DNA of 64,000 bases from Raffaelea ambrosiae (lineage: Eukaryota; Ascomycota; Sordariomycetes; Ophiostomatales; Ophiostomataceae). The translations under genes and the position numbers were made by a program. Under the pieces are notes generated by a model. The model had not been told where the DNA came from and searched no databases. It saw only the letters and a program-made list of their open reading frames with translations. Where the stretch lies: positions 1,225,127-1,289,126 of the forward strand of contig PCDI01000007.1 in assembly GCA_002778195.1 (NCBI GenBank). Reading direction: 5' to 3'. Below, one piece after another: positions 43,762 through 54,501 of the stretch (positions are counted from its first letter, which is position 1; every line of letters starts with the position of its first letter).

Positions 43762-46700
43762 ATGCAGAGCCTCTTCTCCAGAGTCGGCTCCGGCTTTTCC
43801 AAAGAAAAGGAAAAGCACTCCCACACCCACCAGGGCCACGACTGCGGCGAGTCGCACTCGGACGAGCACAATGGCAACCGCTACCAGTCTTTCGCGCCCC
43901 AGACCACCGGCCATGCCAAGTGGTACGTCGACGGCTGCTCTTACTTTTGGGCCGTCTCCGAAGCTCTCGAAAGTAAGTATATCTTTTGTCCTCGCTTCGC
44001 TCGAGGAGCTCTTTTTCACTCGTTCCCTCTTCTCTTTTTGTCCTCGCTTCGCTCGTGGAGCTCTCTCTTTTGCTGCACTTCTACGCTCCCAACTAACCAT
44101 CCCAGGGGCCGAGAAAACCGTCTACATCCTCGATTGGTGGCTGACCCCCGAGCTGTACCTCCGCCGCCCACCCTCCAAGAATGAACAGTACCGCCTCGAC
44201 AACATGCTCAAGGCCGCCGCCGAGCGCGGCGTCCAGATCCGCGTCATTGTCTACAAGGAGGTTCCGCAAGCATTGACTTGTAAGCCACTAAATACGCTTT
44301 CCCTCGTCTGGCCACGGCCATATCTGACCATGGCTAACAATCGACAGTGAACTCGGAACACACCAAACATGCGCTCGAGGCTCTGCACCCCAACATCAAG
44401 GTCTTCCGCCACCCCGACCACATGCCCAGCGGCCACGACCTGCAGGCCGACTTCCAGTCCGCCTTCAAGAACATGAGCCTGCGCACGTTCGACCTCGCCA
44501 AGATGGGCAAGGACACGCTCAAGACGCTGTACGGCACCAGCGACGACATGGTCCTGTACTGGGCCCATCACGAGAAGCTGTGCCTCGTCGACGGCGAGCT
44601 GGCCTTTATGGGCGGACTGGATATGTGTGAGTCTCTTTTGCCTGGGGTTCCCTGGTCTCCTCGTTCTTGTGCCGTAACTAACATCCTCCAGGCTTTGGAC
44701 GCTGGGACACCAACAGTGAGTTGACTGAACGAGTCCACCCCCAGAACGGGGGAACTGGGGTCTCCTCTGTTACTACCTCCCAGGGGAAAAAAAACTAACA
44801 ATCAGGTCATCCCATTGCCGATGCCCACCCGACCGACCTGGACAATATCATCTTCCCCGGCCAGGACTACAACAACGCCCGTGTGTACGACTTTGAGGAT
44901 GTCGACAAGTGGGAGAACAACAAGCGTACGTGTCACACAATTTTTTTTTTTTTTTTTTCCAATGGACTCCCTTCCTTCACACTAACAGCATGGCAGTCGA
45001 CCGCACCAAGTTCTCGCGCATGGGCTGGTCGGACATCAGCATCAGCCTGACGGGCCACATCGTGCTCAGTCTGACGACGCACTTTATTGACCGCTGGTAG
45101 GTGCCCTTTGGCATACGCGTAGACACCCGTTATTAACAAGCTGCCCAGGAACTACATCTTTGGCCAAAAGTACGTCACGCGCGGCGGCGAGGGCTACGAG
45201 AAGATCGACATGCCCCTGCGCCTGCACTACGTCCCCGACAGCTTCCGCGGCGCCCAGGAGATGCTCATCGAGGGCGGCCACCACATGATGGGCGGCATGC
45301 ACAAGCACCTGCACCACGGCATGAACCGCCTGCTGGGCGAGGACGACGGGGGGGAGGCCGCGGGGGCCGGAGGCAGCGAGGGCCGCGGGCTCGGAGACGA
45401 CAGCGCCGACGTCGGCCGCTTCGGCGCGCAGAGCCTGCACATCCAGCTCACGCGGTCCTGCACCGCCTGGTCGGCCGGCCACCCGACCGAGCACTCCATC
45501 GCCAACGCCTACATTGCCGCCATCACCAACGCCGAGCACTTTGTCTACATGGAGAACCAGTTCTTCATCACCGCCACCTGCGACGAGCAGGCCCCCGTCG
45601 GCAACAAGATCGGCCGCGCCATCGTCGACCGCATCACCCGCGCCCACGAGCAGGGTGAGGACTTCAGCATGATCGTCAACATCCCCGCCGTCCCCGGCTT
45701 CGCCGGCGACCTCCAGTCCGACGGCGCCCTCGGCACCCGCGCCATCATGGAGTTCCAGTACAACAGCATCTCCCGCGGCGGCCACAGCATCTACGAGTCC
45801 CTCCGGGCCAACGGCGTCGACGACCCCACCCGCTACCTGCGCTTCTACAACCTGCGCAACTACGACCGCATCAACACCGCGCCCATCATGGGCCAGATCG
45901 AACAGGCCAGCGGCGTCAAGTACGAGACCGCCCGCAAGGACTTTGACGACGCCGTCGAGTCCGGCTACGACGGCTACAGCCCCCAGGGCGGCCAGCACCA
46001 GCACCAGTTCGGCGACGACTACCACAAGTACCAGGAGGCCGCCCACAACGCCACCGAAGGCGCCTCGGGGGATCCCTCTGGGGGCTCCTCCGGGGGCTCC
46101 TCCGGAGGCCCCGGAGGTCGCGGCGGCCCCGGGCGGTACCACGGCCCCACCGCCGACTCCGTCGCCGAAGCCTACATGGACGGCGGCCCCAGCCTGACCA
46201 GCGACAAGCTCAAGTGGAACGGGCCCCCGGAGGCCGAAATGGCCGCCTTTGTCAGCGAGGAACTCTACATCCACTCCAAGATCCTCATCGCCGACGACCG
46301 CCTCGTCATCTGCGGCTCCGCCAACCTCAACGACCGCTCCCAGCTCGGCACCCACGACTCCGAAATTGCCGTCATCATTGAAGACCCCAGCCACCCGCTC
46401 CAGTCCTCCATGAACGGCAAGCCCTATGTCGTCTCCCGCTTCCCCGCCAGCCTCCGTCGCCAGATCTTCCGCAAGCACCTCGGCCTGCTGCCCGACCAGC
46501 GCTGGGACCAGCCCACCAACAATGTAAGCTTTTTGTTTCCTCGCTTCGCTCTCTTTGCACTTTGCCTTGGTTTTGATCGTGATCCTCGCTCGTCCTCGCT
46601 TCACCTCGGACTCGTCTCGGAATGCTAACCTTGTAGTTCCTCCCCGTCAACATGGCCCCCAACGACTACGACTGGGACTCCCCGGCCGACCGCCTCGTTG

Positions 46701-47461
46701 CCGACCCTCTCTCTGCCAACTTCCGCCGCCTCTGGACCACCACCGCCAAAACCAACATGGACATCTTCGACGACGTCTTCCACTGCGTCCCCTCCAACAA
46801 GGCCCGCTCCTGGAAGGAATACGAGTCCTACTTCTCCCAGTACTTTGTCATCCCGGGCTCCGAAGAGGACAAGAAGGATGCCAAGATCCAGAAGAAGGAT
46901 GCCGAGAGAGGAGGTCCGCCGGGACCGCCGCCGCCGCCCCATGGCGACAAGGACGGAAAAGACGGAAAAGACGGACAAGACGGAAGAGATGATCACCGCC
47001 CGCCGCCGCCTCCGGGTGGCGGGATCCTTGGTGCCATTCTGGGCAAGCCTCCGCCGCCGCCCGGCGGTCCGGGCGGCCCACAACACCACCCCTACAGCAA
47101 TGCCGTCTCGGGCGACGACAACAACGACGGCCCCGGTGGACCGCACGGTGGACCTCCCGGCGGTCCTCACGGTGGTCCTGGAGGTCCCGGTGGTCCTGGA
47201 GGTCCCGGTGGTCCTGGAGGTCCTGGAGGCCCGCACCCTCCGGGCCCGCCCCCTGGCATGAATGTCGTCCGCCTCCGGGGCAAGGTCGACTACGGCCACG
47301 TGGTGCCCAACTTCCCCGGTGGCCTGGCCGCCGTCAAGGCCCGTCTGGCCGAGGTGCGCGGCACGCTGGTGGAGATGCCGCTCGACTTTTTGGTCGACGT
47401 GGACGACCTGGCCAAGGAGGGTCTGGCACTGAACTCGCTGACGGACGAGCTGTACACGTAA
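43762..47461 (+). CDS. Phospholipase D
   Basis: Predicted to hydrolyse phosphatidylcholine to phosphatidic acid; relates to fungal Spo14/PldA-type enzymes but without PX/PH domains at the N-terminus. Eight exons: 43762-43972, 44106-44279, 44348-44626, 44692-44715, 44806-44925, 44997-45096, 45149-46523, 46637-47461; 1035 aa. First HKD motif HHEKLCLVDGELAFMGG with H203, K205, D210; second HSKILIADDRLVICGSANLN with H678, K680, D685; both complete, so an active enzyme is expected. The conserved ARVYDFEDVDKWENN, RMGWSDISISLTG and HFIDRWNYIFGQK segments lie between. A Gly/Ser-rich insertion (about 615-640) precedes the second HKD, and the C-terminus carries a Pro/Gly collagen-like stretch (about 935-970) before a conserved-looking end (GMNVVRLRGKVDYGHVVPNFPG). 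Exon 4 is 24 nt. Introns 1 and 7 carry CCTCGCTTCGCTC elements. Confidence 0.93.
43985..44090 (+). repeat. Internal duplication in PLD intron 1
   Basis: Two roughly 52-bp units, each with TTTTGTCCTCGCTTCGCTCG followed by AGGAGCTCT or TGGAGCTCT, then pyrimidine-rich sequence. Confidence 0.85.
47137..47256 (+). repeat. GGP-coding repeat (collagen-like)
   Basis: Tandem GGTGGTCCTGGAGGTCCC-type units encoding Gly-Gly-Pro repeats in the PLD C-terminal region. Confidence 0.85.
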
Positions 47462-48316
47462 AGGGGGCGAGAATGAGGAAATTACCGGGGGAGGGGGGCC
47501 AAAGAGAGTCGTAACGAGTCATTGTTGATAGGAGCCGTTGAGGAGTTGAGAGGAGAGATATGGCCTGGAAAAGGGGGGGGGGGGGGGGGGGTCAGGTTCT
47601 CTGGGCGCGGTACGACTGCATGACTTTTTTTTGCCTGTGACTTTTCTTAGTTGTATTTTCCGTCACATGCATGCCTTCTTTTTTATTTTATTTTTTTGTT
47701 CTGCTTGAATTCCACCGAATCAGTGTCTTTCATCTCATAATTGATGGAATGCCATACTGTTGTTGAGTTTCATAACATTTGTGACATTGATTATCGGAAT
47801 GTGTGTGGTCTTGTTGAGGTCATCCACTTTCCCTCTTCCTCTACCCTGAGGCAATACTAGAAGCAGCATGCAAGAAAACAAGAAGCAGCCTCTTCTGGAA
47901 GGACAGGAAAGAAAAAAAAAGACAATACCAATAAAAGAAATGCATATACAGTTTCCCATGTATTTATAAACCAAACAGCTCGAGAGAAGAAGAATAGGAA
48001 GGGAAAGAAAAAATGTAGCAGAAACAAAGAAGCTCCAGACTCCAGTAGTCACGTCACAACACACGCACACACACAAAACCGAGGTAGAAAAGTTCGCGAC
48101 AGGAAACAAAACAAAAAGGACAAACAATGAAATGCCGTCACGAAACAAGAGAGTGATAAACCAAAAAAAATGCTAGAGTCAATCTCCTTCAACCATCCCA
48201 TTTCCCATTACCACAACACACAACAAAATATGCACATTGTGTTTTTTTGTTCTTTTTCAAATACGTCCGTCATTCCCTTATGACAAACAACACTCCTCTT
48301 CCCGGTGCTCCTCCTT
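47462..48316. other. Convergent intergenic region PLD / PDI-like
   Basis: Contains a poly-G run (47573-47591), T/A-rich sequence with several ATAA-type words, and low-complexity AC tracts near 48056-48075. No gene recognised on either strand. Confidence 0.6.
47573..47591. repeat. Poly-G tract (19 G)
   Basis: Uninterrupted guanines about 110 bp after the PLD stop codon. Length may be unreliable. Confidence 0.9.
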
Positions 48317-50535
48317 TTAGTCCACTTTGCCGTTCAAGGTCGGGCCCGACCCCAGCATCGGCAGCTTCAATTCCTTGAGACTCAGCGTGTCTTCCAGCCG
48401 GAAGTGTCCGCTCCGACGCAGCCGGCCACGGAACCAGGACGCCGCGCCCAGCGACAGACCCAGGAAGCAGCCAATCGTCAGGTACGGGTGCTCCGAAAAG
48501 GTCACGCGAATGTCGAAAAAGAACTTTTCAATGCTCGAAATCGTCAACTTGGGCTTGATCTTGGGCGGCGACGCCGTCACCTTATTGAGCGTCTCCAGAA
48601 TCGACGTCCGCGAAGGGAGAATCGGGTTGCCCGTAATCGTGTTGTCCCAGTATCGGCGGTTCTAAAAAAAAAAGAAGAAGATGGGTTAGCCATGTAAAAA
48701 GGTGACAAGGGGGATGAAATACACAGCGCACGGGGAAAATAACTCACATCCTCATCGTTGATGACCACCCGCTCGCCATCCTTGACGTCAATGCCGTACG
48801 TCGTGCGCAGCCACCGCTGCCAGAAAACGCCGTCCACCCACGCAAACGTCACCTGCTTCTTGCTGTTCCGGTTCATGTCCACATGGATGCTCTTGGCGGC
48901 GCGTAGCGCCCGCTGGTCGTTGCGGTCCTCGGCCTCTTCGATGCGCAGCTGCTTGGCGTCCCGCAGCTCCTGCCGCTCCAGCTGGAACAACTGGATTTGC
49001 TTGTCCATCCACTCGCTGGCTGCGCTCTTCATCTCGCGAATGGCACTGGCAAAACCTTCCTTGTCATCCCGCTTCAGTATGCCCAGCACCACCAGCTTGC
49101 CGTCCATAATCTCGTGCGCGTTCGACACCATCATCTCCGGCACAATCGGCAGCCACACGGATTTCATCCAGTTCAGCACCTGCCGCGTGTCGCGCATTTC
49201 GTTGGGTGTCAGGGGCTCGTAGTAGGTCGGGCGGCCCTCGCGCGACACCAGCAGACGCGGCCACGTCGTGATCTTGTATCGTTCGTACAGCCTCGGGTCG
49301 TTGGTCTTGACCAGCTTGGCGTGGCCAATCAGGCTCAGCGGCAGACGCTCGAGCGCCAGGAAATCTTCGGCCGTCGTCGCAAAGTCGTAGAAATACAAAA
49401 AGATAACCTCCTCCTTCTGCTCCAGAGCCTCAAACGACGCCAGGTCGACATCCGGCACACCGTTCGCAACGTCAATGGCCTTGTCCGCATACGCCACAAA
49501 GTCGCCCAGGCCGCGCAGGCCGCTGTACTCGACACGCTCGCCGCCGCGGAAAAAGAGGACCGTCGGGTAGCCGTTGAGCCGCGCGTCCTTGCACAGACGA
49601 GACTCCTTGTCGCAGTTAACCTCGCCAATGTGAAGCTTCCCCTGCATCTCCTTGGCCAGCTGGTTCCAGACGGGCGCCATCGCTTGGCAGTGGTGGCACC
49701 ACGGCGCGTAGAACTTGATAAACCACGGTTCTTGGGTCATGGTAACAAGCGTCTGGAACGACTCGGCTGTGAGCGGGACAGAAGCACCCTTCGTATTCGG
49801 GATGCCGGTGGGTTTTGGCGGAGCCTTGGGGCCGACCGGAGTGCCCTTCTTGGATTTGTGGACGGCGCCCTTGGCGTCTGCGCCAGCCGTGGTAGACCGG
49901 ACGGTTGCCTTCGGCTCGGGGGCAGTAACAGATTTGGGCCGGGTACCCGGGAAGTTTTCCTCCAGGATGGTTTCAATGGTGGTGCTCAGCGTAGGAAGAT
50001 CTTTGACGCCCTGGATAGTTTGGACCGGCTTGCCGTCCTTGTAGAGGACGGTGGTGGGATACGACTCGACGCCATTTTTTACGCAGAGATCAGAGAAAGC
50101 AACGCAGTTGATGCTGGCAAATTTGAAGCCGTAGTAGTCGGAGAAGCCAGTGCTCGGTGGGGTGGCCGGCGGTGCGGATGTGAAATAGAACTCGTACAGC
50201 GTCTGGAAGACTGGAGCATATCTCAAGCAGTGATGACAATATGGGCTGCAGACATAAAAAATGGAAGCGTAAGCGATCATGATCACGAGTTCGTCATCGA
50301 CACGGGTTCAGAGAGCATCCCAGCGACAGGGAACATACCTGTAATGCTTCACCAGCGCAAATTTTGACGTCTGGATCTCGTGGTCGAAGTTGACAGGCGT
50401 CAATTCGAGTAATGGTGGCACGGGCTTGCCATCAAATGTTGTTGGTGTGGAATCCTCTGCCACAGCCGCACTCGGGGCTGCTGCAACGGCGACCGCGCCG
50501 AGGGCGACGGAGCCTATTAATGACAGGAGCCTCAT
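48317..50535 (-). CDS. Membrane-anchored PDI-like thioredoxin protein (Eps1-like)
   Basis: Predicted ER oxidoreductase. Exons, in transcript order: 50535-50339, 50245-48748, 48661-48317; 679 aa, close to yeast Eps1. N-terminal signal peptide (LLSLIGSVALGAVAVAAAPS), then thioredoxin domain 1 with SPYCHHC (C69/C72) created at the first splice junction, a Lys/Pro/Thr linker, thioredoxin domain 2 with APWCHHC (C249/C252) and the conserved NGYPTVLFF. A long region without CxxC follows that includes a charged helix (about 470-520), and a C-terminal membrane segment (about 625-642) followed by RGRLRR. Both active sites are CHHC rather than the usual CGHC. Topology predicted: lumenal thioredoxin domains, short cytosolic tail. 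TMX-type proteins are alternatives. Shares a 1.2-kb divergent promoter region with TDP1. Confidence 0.88.
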
Positions 50536-51771
50536 GGCGGGAGATTGTGCGTCGCAAGGCAGCGTCGGACGACGGCCCCACGAGAGAGAAAGAGAGGGAT
50601 GGAGAAAGTGGGCGGTTGTCGAAGACGACGACGCAGGGAGGTCGCGGGTCGAAAGCACGCGACACAACAGAACGAGACCACAGCCGGATCGGGACGGAGA
50701 TCGATGAACACGGTCGCCCGGACGAAAGAATATTAATCCACGAGATAACGAAGAAGCCCCGGGGCCACCAGCGAGGAAAGAACGAGGTGGTGGTTCGTCG
50801 TCTGGCTAATTCGGCGTCAAAGGGGAGGGGGCGAAATAAGGGACGGCCGGTCGCTAGGACTTGGCCCAGTCAGGATGACGAAAACGAGGGCACGATCAGG
50901 AAGAAAAGCTGGTTTGTTTAGACTTTGAAACGTGCATGCAAACGAAAGGCGAAATGGTCGTGTGCGTCGGTTCGATTAGCGGGCGTCAGGCTCTGTCTTG
51001 TTCAGAGGGAAGAAGAAAGGAGAAGAAAATAAAAAAAGACCGAAATCGTGAATTATTAAAATAGTTTGGTTTTGAAAACACGAAAAGGGAGAAGAAGAAA
51101 AAGACGAGACAAAAAACGAGAGATAGGAATCAAACAAAAAAAAAAAGAGAGGACGCTTTGTCGTCGTTCGCCGGGGGGCTTTGCAGTTGCAAAAAGGGAG
51201 GACCGGGCGGAAAAAAGGGGGCCAGCGAGAGAGAAAAAGGCGCGACAGGATCGAAACAGCAGAGCTCCAACGGTTTGGCGAAAATGAAGAGAACAAGCAG
51301 AAGTGGATTTGGAGAGGGTCTTCTCCTGTCGTTTTCGACGATTCAGGAGGCGACGAATTCCTGCAGACAAAGGGGTCGCCGTGTCCTTAGTCAGGAATAA
51401 GCCAATCAGCGGGTAGAAGAGCGGCTGTTAGTGCATGACCCTAAATGCGCGTGATTTCAGCAGGATTACGCGGTTTGGCACTAACAGGTATACAATTTAT
51501 TTATGGCAACAGCGTTCTAGACTCTGGCGCGATAAGATATGAGCATATGGCATGCAGCATGCATGCGCCACGCGGATTGGGAAGGAGCAACTGACATCGT
51601 TTCTTGTCTCTTTCTTTATTTGTGAAACAAGTAATAGGTCGGAAAAAGGAGAGTGGAAGAGAGAGAGAGAGAAAAACAAATAGAAAAAAAAAGGGAAAAA
51701 AAGCTCTGCTCACGACATGCCAACATCCACTGGAAGCTGAGACAAAACCGCCACGGCGTGCCAGAGCGAGG
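50536..51771. other. Divergent promoter region, PDI-like / TDP1
   Basis: About 1.2 kb. The + strand is purine-rich near 51,000-51,280 and again just before TDP1 (51640-51705, GA repeats). No additional gene is recognised; the TDP1 frame is open upstream to 51604, but that part is low-complexity. Confidence 0.6.
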
Positions 51772-53605
51772 ATGGAAGGGGAATTCTCCAAGCGACCGCG
51801 TGCCGCGTCCAGGGACAGCGTCGCACTGCAGTCTATGTTTGCGCCTGTCAGTCCACCGCGCAAGAAAAGACGAGACAACGCAGCCGAGACAGCGAGGCCA
51901 GTTGGTCCTCCAGATGTACCAGGCAACAGCACCACGGCCACGCCTGCTGTCCCAATCCGACGCCGGTTTATTGAAAGCCCGTTCCAGCTGTCGGCCATCC
52001 GAGACCTGCCGCCCGAAGCCAACGTGGATGCTGTGGCGCTCAAGGACATCGTGGGAGACCCCCTGGTTGCCGAGTGCTGGGAGTTCAACTACCTGCACGA
52101 TATCGACTTCTTGCTGGCCGCCCTCGACCCCGACGTGCGCCATCTCGTGCAAGTGCACGTCGTCCACGGCTTCTGGAAGCGCGAAGACAGCCGCCGCGAG
52201 GAGCTGCTGGTGCAGGCGTCACGGCACGAAAATGTGCACCTTCACGCGGCCTTCATGCCGGAGCCCTTTGGCACGCACCACTCCAAGATGGCCATCCTGC
52301 TCCGACACGACGACACGGCCCAGGTGGCCATCTATACGGCCAACATGATCGAGCACGACTGGGCCAACATGACGCAGGGCGTGTGGCAGTCGCCGCTGCT
52401 TCCACTGCTCAACGGAGGCCAGAATGCGCGGGCGGGTGAGGACCCCGCCGCTGCCAACAAGGCAGGCAGCGGCCACCTGTTCAAGAAGGACCTGCTCAGC
52501 TACCTGGGCGCTTACAATACGCGGGTGCCCATTTGCCAGCCGCTCGTGGACAAGCTGTCGCGGTACGATTTCTCTGCCGTCCGAGGTACCCTGGTCGCCA
52601 GCGTGCCGGGACGACACCGGGTGCAGCGATTCATTGAGGGCCGCGAACGACCGCCAACGCAATGGGGATGGGTTGGCCTGAAGAACGCGCTCCAGTCTGT
52701 TCCCGTGCAGCCGCCGACGCCGCCAGGGCCGACGGGGCCGACGGGGCCGCTAGGGCCGTCATCTGAGGAGATTGTAGTCCAGGTATCATCCATTGCGACT
52801 CTTGGGCCCACGGATACGTGGCTGAGGGGCACTCTGTTCAGCGCACTGGCGGCTGGCAAGGTTAGAGAAGAGTATGAGCAGCATCAGCGGCTCCAATTGC
52901 AAGCACCTGCGCATCAGCCTCAATTTCGCGTGATGTTCCCAACGGCAGATGAGATCCGGCGATCACTTGATGGGTACATCTCAGGCACATCGATCCACAT
53001 GAAGATTCAGTCACCACAGCAGCAGAAGCAACTACAGTACATGAAGCCCATGCTCTGCCACTGGGCGAACGATGCGCCGAAAGGTGCAAGTACGTTTCAT
53101 AAAGCAACCCTTTTATAAATTCAACACTCGTAAAGGCTGACAATGAATGACAGAGCTTCCCGATGGCGTCGTTGTCAGACAAGCTGGCCGGAAACGGGCA
53201 GCGCCACACATCAAGACATACGTGCGGTACGGCAAAGGGGGCATCGACTGGGCACTGCAAACGTCGGCCAATATCTCCAAACAGGCATGGGGCGAGGCCG
53301 TGTCCAAGACAGGCGAGGTACGCATCGCTTCGTGGGAGATTGGAGTGCTGGTATGGCCAGAACTGTTTGCCGAGGACGCGACGATGCAGCCGACGTTTGG
53401 AAGCGACAGCTTGAACCAAGCTGGTGGCGGGCCGGAATGTGGACATGGCAAGCACGACAGCAAGGATAACACCGGACCTGTCGTTGCGCTGCGCGTTCCC
53501 TATGATCTTCCGCTGCAGCACTACGGCGACAAGGAGATCCCATGGGTCGCAACCATGTCGCACGCCGAGCCGGACCGGAGAGGGCTCATGTGGGACGACA
53601 TATGA
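51772..53605 (+). CDS. TDP1: Tyrosyl-DNA phosphodiesterase 1
   Basis: DNA-repair enzyme removing tyrosyl peptides left by topoisomerase I from DNA 3' ends; nuclear. Exons 51772-53089 and 53154-53605; 589 aa. The N-terminal 60 residues are basic and disordered (includes PPRKKRR, a likely nuclear localisation signal). Catalytic motif 1: THHSKMAILLRHDD with H170 and K172, followed by YTANMIEHDWANMTQ. Catalytic motif 2: PHIKTYVRY with H458 and K460, followed by QTSANISKQAWG. Both HxK(x)nN signatures are complete, so an active enzyme is expected. A Gly/Pro/Thr repeat lies near residues 320-330. The frame stays open to an ATG at 51604, but that segment is encoded by purine repeats; I prefer MEGEFSKRPR. 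The intron acceptor follows GCTGAC. Confidence 0.93.
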
Positions 53606-54111
53606 ACAATGATGACGATCACTGAAGACCTGAAGGCTTCGCTTTTGGAAGAGGAAGATACGATGGTGTATGGAAATAAAACAGAAAGCAGCGCCTATCT
53701 AGTGAAGATGTCTGTCAGAGGACGGGGGGGATGATGCACCAGCGCAGAAACTGTGAGCTGGGCTAGGCCAAGATCATCTCTTGTGATAATATTGAAATCA
53801 TCCGACTACATGATAAGAAAAAGGGAAAGCCGCTGACGGCTCAAAAGGTTTCCCAACAAATCACCCTCCCCATTTGTATTCCAATTGCCCTTCCACTCGT
53901 GACTCGTTACCCGGGGTGTATGTCTCTCGCTCTTTTATGCTGTGTACTCCGTTTGTATGATGGCGCACAGCTTCAAAGGGTGGGGGAGGTCGAAATGTGT
54001 CGAGGCGCCAGTCAAAACAAGTAGAGCCGAGGTTTAGCATTTGAGGGGTGTTGAGAGGCGTGCTGCCGGACGACGAGCCACGCCGGTGCGCACATCGTTT
54101 CGCCCTGCCAT
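53606..54111. other. Convergent intergenic region TDP1 / ACBP
   Basis: About 500 bp with an AATAAA at 53675-53680, 70 bp after the TDP1 stop codon, as a candidate polyadenylation signal. No gene recognised. Confidence 0.65.
53675..53680 (+). terminator. Candidate TDP1 polyadenylation signal
   Basis: AATAAA hexamer at a suitable distance after the stop codon. Confidence 0.4.
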
Positions 54112-54501
54112 TTAGCTAGAGCCGACGGTCTCGGGCTGCTTGTCGGCGTCGTAGCCGTACTTCTCCTTGAGGGACTCGACCAGGGAGACGTAGCGCGTCT
54201 GGGCCTCGTCCTTGGTGATGCCGTCTTCGTAGAACTTCTTCCAGGCGTTGTACTTTGCTTTGCCCTGGTGGAGGGGGGGAAACGTTCGTGTCAGCAGAGA
54301 GTTGGTTTGTACGCATATGTGATGGTCAGCAGTGTAGGGAATGCATACCCGCAGATCAAACATGCCCGGGACCGGGGCGGTCTCAAAGTTCTCGCCAGTG
54401 GCAATCTTGTACAGGCCGTACAGGTCCAGCAGCTCCTCGTTGGAGGGCTTCTTCAGGAGCTTCGTGGAGTCGACCACGGCGGTTTGGAAAGCTTCAGCCA
54501 T
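54112..54501 (-). CDS. ACB1: Acyl-CoA-binding protein
   Basis: Small cytosolic carrier of long-chain acyl-CoA esters. Exons, in transcript order: 54501-54349 and 54264-54112; 101 aa, the size of single-domain ACBPs (yeast Acb1 is 87). Visible family motifs: AFQTAVVDSTKLLKKPSNEELLDLYGLYK-type helix 1-2 region (start MAEAF), KIATGENFETAPVPGMFDL, and across the junction GKAKYNAWKKFYEDGITKDEA then RYVSLVESLKEKYG. Lys and Tyr residues of the ligand pocket (YGLYK, KAKYNAW) are present. Each exon is exactly 153 nt. The intron is 84 nt with CTGAC upstream of the acceptor. Confidence 0.95.
   Translation of the reverse strand: MAEAFQTAVVDSTKLLKKPSNEELLDLYGLYKIATGENFETAPVPGMFDLRVCIPYTADHHICVQTNSLLTRTFPPLHQGKAKYNAWKKFYEDGITKDEAQTRYVSLVESLKEKYGYDADKQPETVGSS

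Noticed and set aside
45084..46604. 506-codon - frame opposite PLD
   Set aside because: Val/Gly/Ala-rich shadow of the PLD coding exon and crosses its splice sites.
48997..50367. 456-codon + frame opposite the PDI-like gene
   Set aside because: Antisense shadow; the - strand has both CxxC thioredoxin sites.
51604..51771. Upstream ATG giving TDP1 56 extra residues
   Set aside because: The segment is encoded by GA-rich repeats (Arg/Glu/Lys) unlike coding sequence; the ATG at 51772 fits family N-termini better.
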